Positions 17,400 to 26,550 are shown, counted from the first letter of the stretch. The stretch is 38,617 nt of DNA from Rhizobiaceae bacterium (GCA_020628775.1 JAHDEP010000007.1:1-38617), one strand, 5' to 3'. Numbers and translations: made by a program. Notes: generated from the letters alone by a model not told the origin.

Positions 17400-18815
17400 C
17401 TAAGCTGTAAGCAGATTCTGTAGCTTTCCGTATTCCCTGATCTGCTCAATTTTATTTTCAAACGCTGACCAGTCATCTTTTTCTGCAATCTCTGACCAGA
17501 TATCCTCAACTTCGTCTATGAGCAATGTCGTCGCTTTTGCACCGGGCTTTGTAAGCTTATGATCAAGATAAGCATCGATGTTTGGCAAGGTTTCACATTT
17601 TCGGATATTTGTGATCAGAACACCCATTTCTCCCGTTTTATAATAATTCGCATTGGGGCTTTGCGTGAGCCTTTCCTCTTTTGCGCCGCCGGCTAAATCA
17701 AAAAATGCCTGCTCAAACAAGGCATCGCTGGCTTGAAGCGTTTTATAATAAAGCGGGATAAGCGGATGTGGTTCAGAACCTACATCTTTAAGCCCAAGAC
17801 GCTTTAACGTGAGCTTTTGAAGTTCAGCCTCAAAGATAGGTGAATAACCTTCGATGGCTGATTTAAGTTCATCAATATCGCAAAGTGGGATCAAACACTC
17901 TGCCAATCGCGCCAAATTCCATTGTAAAGCATCAGGCTGGCGTCCAAAGGCATAAAGCCCAGAATGGTCAAAGTAGGCTGCGGTAAAATCTGCATCCAAG
18001 TTGGGTAGAAAACGCCAGGGACCATAATCAAAGCTTTCCCCTGTGATGGTGATATTATCAGTATTGAGCACCCCGTGGACAAATCCTGCGACGAACCATT
18101 GTGCGCCCATTTTTGCAACAGCGTTCACCACTAGTTTGTAAAATGCCAATACCGGATTATCTGATTGTTTTGCCTCAGGCCAATAGTTCTCAATCGCGTA
18201 ATTCACCAACGTCTCGATGTTCTCGTGATCTTTTAAATATAAAAGTCGCTGAAACGTTCCGATACGAATATGGCTGTGATTGAGGCGTACCAAAACACTT
18301 GATCGTGCAGGGGAGGGTTCGTCATTGCGATAAAGCCGTTCACCGGTTTCAATCAGGCTAAAGCTTTTGGATGTGTTTACACCAAGAGCCGTGAGTAGTT
18401 CTGTTGCCAAAACTTCACGCACGCCACCCTTAAGCGTTAGGCGTCCATCACCAGCGCGCGACCATGGTGTTTGCCCAGATCCCTTTGTACCAAGATCTAA
18501 CAAGCGATCTTTGTCATCAATCATTTGTGCAAATAAGAACCCTCGCCCGTCACCAAGCTCGGGATTATAATTGCGAAACTGATGGCCGTGATACCTGAGT
18601 GCTAATGGTTGTTGCAGATTATCGGGTAATGGTTTGAAACGGCCAAAATGCGAGAGCCATTCCTCATCAGAAAGCTCTTCAAGCCCGACCGTTTTTGCAG
18701 CTGTTTGATTGCGATATCGCAATATGGTTTCTGGAAAATCTGCAGCTTCGACCGGATCAAAAAATACCTCTCCTAAATTAAGATGCTGTGTGGACGGGCT
18801 ATAAGGATGTGGCAT
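17400..18815 (-). CDS. selO: Protein adenylyltransferase SelO (YdiU/UPF0061)
   Basis: SelO is a pseudokinase-fold enzyme that transfers AMP from ATP to Ser/Thr/Tyr of target proteins, with roles in redox stress in other organisms. Family motifs are visible: GHQFRNYNPELGDGRGFLF, DLGTKGSGQTPWSRAGDGR, GGVREVLATELL and HGVLNTDNITI followed by FDYGPWRFLP. The metal-binding Asn and Asp are in the last two. The usual GHQFG reads GHQFR here. At 471 residues it is close to the usual bacterial size. No C-terminal selenocysteine context is evident. It is convergent with the GGDEF-EAL gene, and its 5' end faces the xylA terminator. Confidence 0.92.
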   Translation of the reverse strand: MPHPYSPSTQHLNLGEVFFDPVEAADFPETILRYRNQTAAKTVGLEELSDEEWLSHFGRFKPLPDNLQQPLALRYHGHQFRNYNPELGDGRGFLFAQMIDDKDRLLDLGTKGSGQTPWSRAGDGRLTLKGGVREVLATELLTALGVNTSKSFSLIETGERLYRNDEPSPARSSVLVRLNHSHIRIGTFQRLLYLKDHENIETLVNYAIENYWPEAKQSDNPVLAFYKLVVNAVAKMGAQWFVAGFVHGVLNTDNITITGESFDYGPWRFLPNLDADFTAAYFDHSGLYAFGRQPDALQWNLARLAECLIPLCDIDELKSAIEGYSPIFEAELQKLTLKRLGLKDVGSEPHPLIPLYYKTLQASDALFEQAFFDLAGGAKEERLTQSPNANYYKTGEMGVLITNIRKCETLPNIDAYLDHKLTKPGAKATTLLIDEVEDIWSEIAEKDDWSAFENKIEQIREYGKLQNLLTA

Positions 18816-18890
18816 TTAAAAATCTCTGCATACGATTTGTTTTGGTATCGTACATTTAGGGTGCCAGAGCGCAAGTTGTAATGGGTAAAT

Positions 18891-18919
18891 AAAAAAGAGC
18901 GCCAATCAGATTGGCGCTC
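18891..18919 (-). terminator. Intrinsic terminator of the xylBA operon
   Basis: On the minus strand an 11-bp perfect inverted repeat (arms GAGCGCCAATC / GATTGGCGCTC, 18897-18919) is followed by six T residues (plus A-run 18891-18896). It lies 50 bases after the xylA stop, in the right orientation to end xylBA transcription before selO. Confidence 0.9.
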
Positions 18920-18968
18920 ATCTTCGAATACAAATGTATTCACAGGGAGGATTTTATCAAATCAGCTT

Positions 18969-20282
18969 TTAAACAAAGCGGTTGATGACGTTTTCAAGGT
19001 ATTCTTGACGCCCTGAAATCGGTTCAGGGTTCACATCCGCTTGCTCGACATAGCTTGAAATTTCTTCAAGACCATATTCTCCGTTGAGCATTTTCTGTGC
19101 TTCATCGCCTTTCCAACCGGCGTAACGATCTTCAACAAAACTATCGAGTGTTCCATCTTCGATCATTGCAGCCGCTGCTTTAAGACCGCGAGCACAAATA
19201 TCCATGCCGCCGATATGACCGTGTAGCAGATCTTCTGCATCCACTGATTGGCGACGGATTTTCGCATCAAAGTTTGTGCCACCTGTTTTAAGGCCGCCAT
19301 CTTTTAAGATGTGGTAATATGCAAGTGCCACTTCAGGTACGTTATTTGGGAACTGGTCTGTATCCCAGCCTGATTGATAGTCATTGCGGTTCATATCAAT
19401 CGAGCCCAACATGCCAAGGCTGGTAGCTGTTGCAATCTCATGCTCAAAGCTATGGCCAGCTAGGATGGCATGGCCTTGCTCGAGATTAAGCTTCACTTCG
19501 TTTTCTAGACCGTGTCGCTTTAAGAACCCATAACAAGTTGCTGCATCATAATCATATTGATGCTTACTTGGTTCTTGTGGTTTTGGCTCAACAAGAATTG
19601 TGCCTTTAAAGCCAATCTGGTGCTTATATTCAACTACCATATTGAGCATACGACCCATTTGTGCATCTTCTTTGCCAAGATCAGTATTGAGCAGTGTTTC
19701 ATAGCCCTCGCGACCACCCCAGAGGACGTAATTCTCACCACCCAATTTGTGCGTCGCGTCCATGCACGACTTAATTGTAGCCGCTGAATATGCAAATACA
19801 TCCGGATCAGGATTTGTACTTGCGCCCGACATAAAGCGTTTATGTGAGAACAGATTTGCAGTTCCCCACAAAAGCTTCATGCCTGTTTCAGCTTGCTTTT
19901 GTTCAAAAATTCCAACGATTTCTTCTAAGTTACGTTTGCTTTCAGCAAAATTGGCGCCTTCCGGGCGCACATCCGCATCATGGAAGCAGTAATATGGCGC
20001 ACCCAGGATTTCGAACATGTCAAAAGCAACATCTGCTTTTAGTTTTGCATTGCCCATTTCATCTTGTGGATACCAGGGTCTATCAAAAGTGCGACCACCA
20101 AATGGATCGCCACCTTCCCAAGCGAAAGAATGCCAATAAGCAACAGCAAAACGCAAGTGATCTTCCATGCGTTTACCCATGACCATTTCATCGGGATTAT
20201 AGTGACGAAAAGCCATTGGGTTTGTGCTATCCGGCCCTTCATATTTTATTTTTTCGATCCCTGAAAAGAAACCTGTTTTCAT
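18969..20282 (-). CDS. xylA: Xylose isomerase XylA
   Basis: XylA interconverts D-xylose and D-xylulose in the cytoplasm. The catalytic His101 and Asp104 lie in [13 protein letters not shown], matching E. coli numbering. The metal-site regions [27 protein letters not shown] and the [16 protein letters not shown] segment are intact. At 437 residues it is of the class II type. Its ATG overlaps the xylB stop (ATGA), so XylB and XylA are made from one message in the order kinase then isomerase. It is followed by a strong terminator. Confidence 0.98.
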   Translation of the reverse strand: MKTGFFSGIEKIKYEGPDSTNPMAFRHYNPDEMVMGKRMEDHLRFAVAYWHSFAWEGGDPFGGRTFDRPWYPQDEMGNAKLKADVAFDMFEILGAPYYCFHDADVRPEGANFAESKRNLEEIVGIFEQKQAETGMKLLWGTANLFSHKRFMSGASTNPDPDVFAYSAATIKSCMDATHKLGGENYVLWGGREGYETLLNTDLGKEDAQMGRMLNMVVEYKHQIGFKGTILVEPKPQEPSKHQYDYDAATCYGFLKRHGLENEVKLNLEQGHAILAGHSFEHEIATATSLGMLGSIDMNRNDYQSGWDTDQFPNNVPEVALAYYHILKDGGLKTGGTNFDAKIRRQSVDAEDLLHGHIGGMDICARGLKAAAAMIEDGTLDSFVEDRYAGWKGDEAQKMLNGEYGLEEISSYVEQADVNPEPISGRQEYLENVINRFV

Positions 20283-21733
20283 GAGTACACTCCTCTTAAT
20301 GCAGGGTATAATGCGCGGTATTGTTGATACGCGTCATCAAACGCCTGACTCATATTTAAATTTGGTTCAAAACTTTTTGCTGTTTTTGGCAAAGACATAA
20401 TCTGATCAATTGGTGCGTTTGAAACAGATGCTTGTGCCAAGCGAGCTGCGCCAAATGCGGCACCAAAATCACCCTTTTCAGGTAGATCAATTGGTTTGCC
20501 CAAAATGGTTGCCAACAGGCTAAGCCAATAATCTGAGCGTGAGCCGCCACCCACTGCAATGATCCGATCAAGTTCCGTTCCTGCTTGGCGCAGGGCCTCT
20601 AAATTATCGCGTAAAGCAAAGCTTACACCTTCGATCACAGCTTGGGTTAGATCCTGCGATGTGCTGGCAATATCGATATTGGAGAATGAGCCGCGAATGG
20701 TGCTGTCATTATGCGGTGTGCGTTCGCCAGAAAGATAGGGCAGGAACTTAACCGCATTGGGAGATTTTACTTCTGATCCAAGCGCGGCGGTAAGTTCGGA
20801 AGGTTTTTGTCCGGTGATATTGGACAACCAGTTCAAACTATCGGTCGCAGATAAGATCACACCCATCTGATGCCACATGGAAGGGATGGCATGGCAAAAT
20901 GTATGCACAGCGCTTTCAGGATCAGGGCGATAAGAATTGTTCGCCGCAAATAACACGCCTGATGTCCCTAAAGACACAAATGCTTCACCTTCGCCAGTTG
21001 CGCCGATACCGCAAGCTGATGCTGCATTATCACCTGCACCACCTGCAACAATCACACCTTTAGGCAGGCCAAATTCAGACGCCAATTCTGGTCGCAATTC
21101 GCCTGACGCTTCGCTGCCTTCAACAAGTTTTGGCATCTGCTCCTTCGACATCCCAGATGCTTCCAGCAATTCATCTGACCAATCGCGTTTTTCAACATCA
21201 AGCCAAGATGTGCCAGCTGCATCTGACATTTCAGATACGTGTTCACCAGTTAACCAAAGACGTAAAAAATCTTTTGGTAACAGCACTTTAGCGGTTTTTT
21301 CGAAAATATCAGCTTCGTTGTTTTTAACCCAAGCAAGCTTCGGAGCTGTAAATCCAGGGAAAACGATATTGCCGGAAAGCTTTCGGAATATTGGGTTTTT
21401 ATCAAACGCTTGCGCTTCTTTCGATGAGCGTGTGTCATTCCACAAGATACAAGGACGCAGAACTTCATCGGATGCATCAATGAGCGTTGCCCCATGCATG
21501 TGCCCTGAGATACTAATCGCCTTTACAGCAGACATATGCCCCGGGTTCTCGCCCTTTAAAGATGAGAGCGCAGAGCGGCAACCATCAACCCAATCCTGTG
21601 GGTTTTGCTCGGACCAGCCAATATGTGGACGTGTGACATCATAATGCGCTTCTGCGGAAGCCAGCATGTTTTGATCATCATCCATCAAAACCGCTCGAAC
21701 ACCTGATGTGCCAAGATCTAGACCAATAAACAT
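20279..21733 (-). CDS. xylB: Xylulokinase XylB
   Basis: XylB phosphorylates D-xylulose to xylulose 5-phosphate for the pentose phosphate pathway. It is a FGGY-family kinase: the N-terminal phosphate loop is [14 protein letters not shown], the substrate loop includes [11 protein letters not shown], and [14 protein letters not shown] and [17 protein letters not shown] form the C-terminal nucleotide lobe. I choose the ATG at 21733 (484 residues) because GAGG (plus 21739-21742) lies exactly 5 bases upstream. A GTG at 21739 would overlap that ribosome-binding site. It is divergent from the ROK regulator, and the intervening region carries both promoters. Confidence 0.97.
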   Translation of the reverse strand: MFIGLDLGTSGVRAVLMDDDQNMLASAEAHYDVTRPHIGWSEQNPQDWVDGCRSALSSLKGENPGHMSAVKAISISGHMHGATLIDASDEVLRPCILWNDTRSSKEAQAFDKNPIFRKLSGNIVFPGFTAPKLAWVKNNEADIFEKTAKVLLPKDFLRLWLTGEHVSEMSDAAGTSWLDVEKRDWSDELLEASGMSKEQMPKLVEGSEASGELRPELASEFGLPKGVIVAGGAGDNAASACGIGATGEGEAFVSLGTSGVLFAANNSYRPDPESAVHTFCHAIPSMWHQMGVILSATDSLNWLSNITGQKPSELTAALGSEVKSPNAVKFLPYLSGERTPHNDSTIRGSFSNIDIASTSQDLTQAVIEGVSFALRDNLEALRQAGTELDRIIAVGGGSRSDYWLSLLATILGKPIDLPEKGDFGAAFGAARLAQASVSNAPIDQIMSLPKTAKSFEPNLNMSQAFDDAYQQYRALYPALRGVYS

Positions 21734-21761
21734 TCCCACCTCATTTAATTTAACCCTTAAA

Positions 21762-21789
21762 AAATTACATTTTGCTTGGTTGATGTCAA
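21762..21789 (-). promoter_or_regulatory. Predicted sigma-70 promoter of xylBA
   Basis: On the minus strand TTGACA (plus 21784-21789) is followed after 16 bases by TAATTT (plus 21762-21767), a near-consensus -35/-10 pair 29 bases upstream of the xylB ATG. The -35 element shares bases with the -35 of the opposing xylR promoter. Confidence 0.6.
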
Positions 21790-21808
21790 GCAGGTTTTTA
21801 GGTTATTA
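21780..21808 (+). promoter_or_regulatory. Predicted promoter of the ROK regulator gene
   Basis: TTGATG (21780-21785) and TTATTA (21803-21808) are separated by 17 bases. The -10 hexamer overlaps the 12-bp palindrome at 21804-21815, which suggests autoregulation. The prediction rests on hexamer match and spacing only. Confidence 0.45.
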
Positions 21809-21815
21809 CGTAATA
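21804..21815. promoter_or_regulatory. 12-bp palindrome TATTACGTAATA, candidate operator
   Basis: A perfect palindrome lies between the divergent xylB and xylR genes, overlapping the predicted xylR -10 and 15 bases upstream of the xylB -35. This is the best candidate for the binding site of the ROK regulator. It does not resemble the Bacillus XylR operator as I know it, so the assignment is by position. Confidence 0.45.
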
Positions 21816-21838
21816 GGCCATATTTAAAGGATAGTTGT

Positions 21839-23050
21839 TTGAGCAAAACAAAAGAGGTTTACCTTTCTGATGACGTCAGAAAACAAAATCGATTGCGCAT
21901 AATCTCGCAGTTTCGATTGCACGGAAAAAAGTCTCGAACAGAAATCAGCACGCTTGCAGATTTAAGCGCTGGCACTGTGACCAATGTGAGCACGACGTTG
22001 CTGGATGATGGGATTATCAGAGTTTGCGAACCCGAGGGTGCAAAACAATCAAGCGCCTCTCATGGACGTCCGCGCGTGCAGCTGGAATTAAATCCGGAAT
22101 ACAAATTCGTTGTCGCCGGTTCGCTCACATTTAATTCGATATCACTATCGATGTTTGATTATTTGGGCGACAAGGTTGCGACCGTTCAAGAAAAAGTCGT
22201 GCTTGAAAATATGGCCGGGAATGAAATCGCGCAGATCATTTTATCGATGATTGATGGATTGGGAATAAGCGCGACACCTTCGATTTTCGTTTTGGGTGTT
22301 CAAGGTCTTACCAATAACAATGGCAGCGAAATCCTGTGGTCTCCGATTTTATCGGATAGCGGGATGAAGTTTGCCGATCATTTATCCAAACAATCCAAAG
22401 CGGAAGTGATCGTTGCAAATGACAGCGCCATGATCGCCAGAAGCCTATCAAAAGATAAAGCTTATGCTGAGGGAACTTTTGCTGCGGTTCTCATGTCATA
22501 TGGTATCGGGCTTGGATTATATATTGATGGGCAACCGTTCAAGGGGGCCAAATCTTCCGCTTCAGAACTTGGGCACATCTCGTTTAAAGGAAGCGATGGT
22601 GCTTTATGTCGTTGCAAAAAACATGGATGTGTTGAAGCATATGCGAGTGATTATGCAATTTGGCGCCGTGCAAAACAATTAGACCCAAATACATTGCCTG
22701 AAAATCCTGTTACCAGCGAAGATATCGCTAATATCATAGAGGAAGCAAAACAGGGTGAGGGGCCAGCAAGAGAGGCCATCCGCGAAGCGGGTCGCGCAAT
22801 CGGTTTTGGTCTTGCGATCATGTTTGGATTATTTGACGCTTTCCCTGTGGTGTTTGTTGGCCGCGGGGCGCAGGCATTGGATTTAATGCAGGATGACATT
22901 AAACAATCGCTTGATGAACATTTTAGATTTCACAAACAATTCGATGTTGCATTTGCCAAATCCAGCGATGCGCTTATCCATGTCGAAAACGGTAGTTCAA
23001 TTGTCGGTCTAGAATGGCTTGATCAGCAAGCCGCGTTTGGGAAATCCTAG
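21839..23050 (+). CDS. xylR: ROK family transcriptional regulator, probable xylose repressor
   Basis: The N-terminus (about 17-61) is a winged helix-turn-helix (RLRIISQFRLHGKKSRTEIS, then LADLSAGTVTNVSTTLLDDG). The rest is a ROK sugar-kinase-like domain with the ROK signature SELGHISFKGSDG and the zinc site CRCKKHGCVE (about 257-266), as in XylR/NagC/Mlc repressors. I place the start at TTG 21839 (403 residues), where AAAGGA (21826-21831) is 7 bases upstream. An upstream TTG at 21776 would add 21 residues but lies within the promoter region. Divergence from xylBA supports a role as xylose-responsive repressor; the ligand is inferred. Confidence 0.88.
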   Translation: MSKTKEVYLSDDVRKQNRLRIISQFRLHGKKSRTEISTLADLSAGTVTNVSTTLLDDGIIRVCEPEGAKQSSASHGRPRVQLELNPEYKFVVAGSLTFNSISLSMFDYLGDKVATVQEKVVLENMAGNEIAQIILSMIDGLGISATPSIFVLGVQGLTNNNGSEILWSPILSDSGMKFADHLSKQSKAEVIVANDSAMIARSLSKDKAYAEGTFAAVLMSYGIGLGLYIDGQPFKGAKSSASELGHISFKGSDGALCRCKKHGCVEAYASDYAIWRRAKQLDPNTLPENPVTSEDIANIIEEAKQGEGPAREAIREAGRAIGFGLAIMFGLFDAFPVVFVGRGAQALDLMQDDIKQSLDEHFRFHKQFDVAFAKSSDALIHVENGSSIVGLEWLDQQAAFGKS

Positions 23051-23067
23051 CGCCTATGCTCAATAAG

Positions 23068-23091
23068 AAAAAACCCGCTCAGTTGAGCGGG
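23068..23091 (-). terminator. Intrinsic terminator for the TRAP operon (possibly bidirectional)
   Basis: CCCGCTCA...TGAGCGGG (23074-23091) forms a GC-rich hairpin. On the minus strand it is followed by TTTTTT (plus A-run 23068-23073), 11 bases after the dctM stop. On the plus strand it follows the regulator stop but has only a weak CCTTCTT tail, so termination from that side would be less efficient. Confidence 0.88.
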
Positions 23092-23101
23092 CCTTCTTAA
23101 C

Positions 23102-24550
23102 TTAGTTTCCGTATGCGATGGCCGGTAGCCAGGTCGATAATTCTGGGAAGTAGAACACAATTCCCAAACCGAGCAACTGCACCAATACAAATGGAATGAT
23201 ACCGCGATAGATGTGTCCCAAAGTGATCTCTGGAGGGCACACACCTTTTAGATAAAAGAGCGCAAATCCAACGGGCGGGGTTAAGAACGAGGTCTGCAGC
23301 GTTACCGCCACAAGGATCGCAAACCACACAACTGATGGATTATCCACAACACCATAACCTTCAACAGGAAGATCAAGCGCAAGAACAACAGGAAGCATAA
23401 GTGGCATGATGATCAATGTGATCTCAATCCAGTCTAGCAAGAAGCCCAAGCAGAAGATGATAAATAGGATAAACCCAACAACCACATAAGGATTATCTGA
23501 GGCACCTGTTACCAAGTTTTCAATAATTTCATCACCACCATAACGGCGAAGAATGAAGGCAAAGAAGCTTGCGGCAATGAAGATACCAACAATATAACCT
23601 GATGTGTTGAGCGTCTGACGCATCACATCTTTAAAGACTTTGAAGTTTAGGTTTCTGCTCGCTAAAGCCAGCAAAGTTGCACCCAAAGCACCAAGACCAG
23701 AAGCTTCTGTTGGTGTTGCAAGACCGAAGAAGATCGAGCCAAGTACCAATAGGATTAGCATCAATGGCGGAATAACCGATAACGCAACATCAGCGATCAC
23801 CTTCATAGAAACCGGCTCTCTGTTTTCCGGCAATGGCATCGCTTTGGGGTTTATAATTCCGTAGATGATGATGAATACAATATATAAACCACCAAGGATA
23901 AGACCAGGGAATAGAGCCCCCATGAATAGGTCACCAAGACTGATCGCCAATTGGTCAGACATAATCACCAGCATGATCGATGGTGGGATCAAAATACCCA
24001 AAGTTCCAGATGCTGCGATGGTGCCTGTAGCAATTTCTTTGCTGTAGTTTTGGTTCATCATTGTTGGAATGCCCATCACACCGAGCAAGACAACGGAAGC
24101 GCCAATCACACCAGTTGAAGCAGCAAGAATGATACCGATCAACATAACTGACAGCGCCAAGCCACCGCGCAGTGATCCAAACAAGGCTTGCATCGCCTTC
24201 ATCATTTTTTGCGCAACGCCTGATTGGTCCAGCATCAATCCCATGAAGATAAACATCGGCAATGCTACAAGGACAGGGTTTTTAATCACCCCACCAAAGA
24301 AGCGGCCGGAGATGGCGAAGAGCTTCTTGTAGGTTATGCGTGTGCGGTCAAAATCAATATATTGCGAAATAGCTTTGGCATTTGGATCGAGAACGAACTC
24401 ACCCAAAATACCAAATAATAAGCCGACGCCTACAAGCGCAAATGCGACGGGAATGCCGCGGAACAGCATGAAGATAAAGGTCAGGAAAAGCAGCAGAACC
24501 AGAAGTTGGTTCATGTTTAAAACGTTTCCGATAAGCGATAAAATTTCCAT
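23102..24550 (-). CDS. dctM: TRAP transporter large permease, DctM type
   Basis: The 482-residue integral membrane protein is the ion-coupled channel subunit of a tripartite ATP-independent periplasmic transporter. It has a dozen or so hydrophobic segments and family-typical stretches such as LFRGIPVAFALVGVGLLFGI, ASTGVIGASVVLLGVMGIP, GTLGILIPPSIMLVI and FLTPPVGFALFYLKGV. It is longer than many DctM proteins, as in the mannitol/chloroaromatic or keto-acid branch (COG4664-like). It lies 2 bases after dctQ and is the last gene of the operon, ended by a terminator. TRAP type is secure; the substrate follows from the binding protein. Confidence 0.93.
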   Translation of the reverse strand: MEILSLIGNVLNMNQLLVLLLFLTFIFMLFRGIPVAFALVGVGLLFGILGEFVLDPNAKAISQYIDFDRTRITYKKLFAISGRFFGGVIKNPVLVALPMFIFMGLMLDQSGVAQKMMKAMQALFGSLRGGLALSVMLIGIILAASTGVIGASVVLLGVMGIPTMMNQNYSKEIATGTIAASGTLGILIPPSIMLVIMSDQLAISLGDLFMGALFPGLILGGLYIVFIIIYGIINPKAMPLPENREPVSMKVIADVALSVIPPLMLILLVLGSIFFGLATPTEASGLGALGATLLALASRNLNFKVFKDVMRQTLNTSGYIVGIFIAASFFAFILRRYGGDEIIENLVTGASDNPYVVVGFILFIIFCLGFLLDWIEITLIIMPLMLPVVLALDLPVEGYGVVDNPSVVWFAILVAVTLQTSFLTPPVGFALFYLKGVCPPEITLGHIYRGIIPFVLVQLLGLGIVFYFPELSTWLPAIAYGN

Positions 24551-24552
24551 AA

Positions 24553-25356
24553 TTACGCTGCCTCTTTATTGTTATTTTTATTGCGTGCAATAATGAAACT
24601 CACCACAAATATCACAACCAAAACTGCAAATCCGTAATAAGTTGAGGCTTCAAGAAGTGGTTCGCGCGAAATGCGGCGATCCTGAATTTCTGAATTCGTT
24701 AGTCTGACAAACCACCAAGAGCCGTAGTAGAAAATCCGTTCTGCGGCAAAAACCATAAATGGAAATGCTGCGATGATAAGTTTCCAAAGGCGTACTTCGG
24801 TAATTCTTGCAACATGGCGGATCATAGTGGACCAGCCAGCAACGATACCTAAGAAGAAGAGGACAGGAAGCGACAGCTTTAATAGATAAAGCATGTGCAG
24901 ACCGTTGGCACTGTCAGAGCCTTCTCCTGCGACCCAGGAAGCCCAACCATAATGGATCATAACATCGGTCATAATGCCCATAAACGGTAGTAGCAGCCAT
25001 CCAAGGCCGAAAATCTCAATACGGGCTTTCTTCTTTTTGGAGAAGTTTTGATGAAGAATGTCCACGCGCACGTGACTTTCAGTCGTAATTGCATAAGCAA
25101 AAGCTGTCAGCATCGCAAAGCCATATAGCCACCATTGCGCATCATCTAGCCACGCTTGGTTATGCCCAAATTTGCGGATAATGACTTGCGTAACAATTGC
25201 GATCATCAAGATCGGGAAGATCCATGCAACAATGTTGCCAACGCCAATAACAAGGCGGTCACCCCACAAATGCTCTTCTTTATTACGATCACCGGGGTCG
25301 CTGATTGCTATCGATTTTGCGGCAACTTCCACGACATCCAACGTGCGGTCAGGCAT
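24553..25356 (-). CDS. dctQ: TRAP transporter small permease, DctQ type (large variant)
   Basis: At 267 residues this is longer than the classical DctQ (about 160-220). I count about six hydrophobic segments: near 36-58, 74-95, 113-134, 150-173, 188-208 and 238-260. Conserved DctQ features include the WLDDAQWWLYGFAMLTAFAY stretch and TESHVRVDILH. The extra hydrophobic length fits the COG4665-like branch that pairs with keto-acid or mannitol-type TRAP systems. The start ATG lies 89 bases beyond the dctP stop, and the gap carries a hairpin. Confidence 0.9.
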   Translation of the reverse strand: MPDRTLDVVEVAAKSIAISDPGDRNKEEHLWGDRLVIGVGNIVAWIFPILMIAIVTQVIIRKFGHNQAWLDDAQWWLYGFAMLTAFAYAITTESHVRVDILHQNFSKKKKARIEIFGLGWLLLPFMGIMTDVMIHYGWASWVAGEGSDSANGLHMLYLLKLSLPVLFFLGIVAGWSTMIRHVARITEVRLWKLIIAAFPFMVFAAERIFYYGSWWFVRLTNSEIQDRRISREPLLEASTYYGFAVLVVIFVVSFIIARNKNNNKEAA

Positions 25357-25395
25357 AATATTCTCCTAAAATGAGCTTGCCAATTTCATACAGAA

Positions 25396-25426
25396 AGGGC
25401 GACTTTATTTAAGAAAAAGCCGCCCT
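25396..25426 (-). terminator. Hairpin between dctP and dctQ, candidate attenuator/processing site
   Basis: Minus-strand arms AGGGCGGCTTT and AAAGTCGCCCT pair over 11 bases with one G-U wobble around a 10-base loop (plus 25396-25406 and 25416-25426). It begins 20 bases after the dctP stop. The following T-run is short, so partial termination or 3'-end stabilisation of the dctP message is more likely than full termination. Confidence 0.65.
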
Positions 25427-25445
25427 CAAAGTCATGTGCTAAATA

Positions 25446-26483
25446 TTAGCGAGGAAGGTAGATACTCTTAGACCAAACCGCATAACCTTTACGATATTCT
25501 GCAAGGTCAGCCCACACTTTCGCGAAGAACTCGTCTTCTGCTGCTAGTTCTTCAGCAACAGCATTCCAGTTTTCTTCAAATGCAGCAAGGATTTCAGGGC
25601 TCCACTGTTTGATTGTCACACCGTTGTTTTCAGTGTTGTCAACCATTGCAGCGTAGTTTGTAGCTTCACCTTCAGCCAAGTTTGTTGTGATGTTTGCAAG
25701 ACAAGCAACTTTGATTTGCTCTTTCGCACGATCTGTAAGCTCATCATAAACATCTTTGTTGATCAAAAGCTCAAACAATGTTGATGGCTGGTGCCAACCT
25801 GGGAAGTAGTTGTACTTCGCAATTTTGTGGAAGCCCAAACGTGCATCAATACGAGGCATTGAGAACTCAGTCGCATCAATCGCGCCACGCTCTAGAGCTG
25901 GGAAGATGTCAGAAGCACCAAGAAGTGAAGTGGATACGCCTAGACGTTCCATAACCTTCGCGCCAAGACCGAAGAAACGCATGTTCAGACCTTTAAGATC
26001 GTCCAATGTGTTGATTTCTTTTTTGAACCAGCCTGATGTTTCAGGAGCGATAACGCCACATGGTGTTGCAACAACATTGTAACCAGCTTGGTCATACATT
26101 TCCTGCCATAGCTTGCCGCCATTGCCGTATAGAACCCAACCCATGAACTCACCAGCTTCTGGGCCAAATGGCACAGCTGCAAAGAGTGATGCTGCAGTGA
26201 TCTTACCCTGCCAATAACCTGATGTTGCGTAACCTGCATCAACAGAACCGTTAGAAATCGCATCAAGTGCTTCTAGTGTAGGAACAAGTTTACCTGGATC
26301 GAAATGCTCGAACTCTACGTCTTCAGAAATACCGTTAATTTTAGCCACGAAGTCCAAAGCAGCTGTACCAAGGATTGGTAGGTTCTGACCAAATGACGAT
26401 GTCATTTCCAAGCTTTGCTGAGCAGACGCTGAGCCCATCATTAGTGCTGTGCCTGCGACGGCAGCGAGTAATGTTTTTTTCAT
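25446..26483 (-). CDS. dctP: TRAP transporter periplasmic substrate-binding protein, DctP/TakP type
   Basis: A 345-residue periplasmic binding protein. Residues 1-21 form a signal peptide (MKKTLLAAVAGTALMMGSAS, cleavage after ...ASA-QQ). The mature protein has features of the TakP/FcbT1 (COG4663-like) branch: MRFFGLGAKVMERLGV, ALERGAIDATEFSMP and KYNYFPGWHQPSTL. Members of this branch bind pyruvate and other 2-oxo acids, lactate or aromatic acids, so a monocarboxylate or keto acid is likelier than succinate. The exact ligand cannot be read from sequence. GGGAGGA lies just upstream of the ATG, an unusually strong ribosome-binding site for an abundant protein. It is first in the operon. Confidence 0.92.
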   Translation of the reverse strand: MKKTLLAAVAGTALMMGSASAQQSLEMTSSFGQNLPILGTAALDFVAKINGISEDVEFEHFDPGKLVPTLEALDAISNGSVDAGYATSGYWQGKITAASLFAAVPFGPEAGEFMGWVLYGNGGKLWQEMYDQAGYNVVATPCGVIAPETSGWFKKEINTLDDLKGLNMRFFGLGAKVMERLGVSTSLLGASDIFPALERGAIDATEFSMPRIDARLGFHKIAKYNYFPGWHQPSTLFELLINKDVYDELTDRAKEQIKVACLANITTNLAEGEATNYAAMVDNTENNGVTIKQWSPEILAAFEENWNAVAEELAAEDEFFAKVWADLAEYRKGYAVWSKSIYLPR

Positions 26484-26550
26484 GTGTTCCTCCCAAAGAA
26501 ATCACGATTTTTAAATTTGGATCAATTTGACTCCTCAATCAAAACTGATG

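Noticed and set aside
20937-21644. 235-residue open frame on + inside xylB
   Set aside because: Exactly antisense to the conserved xylulokinase; no ribosome-binding site or recognisable domain.
23074-23091. Hairpin as the main terminator of the ROK regulator gene on +
   Set aside because: The T-run follows the hairpin only on the minus strand; on + the tail is CCTTCTT, so it is assigned mainly to the TRAP operon.
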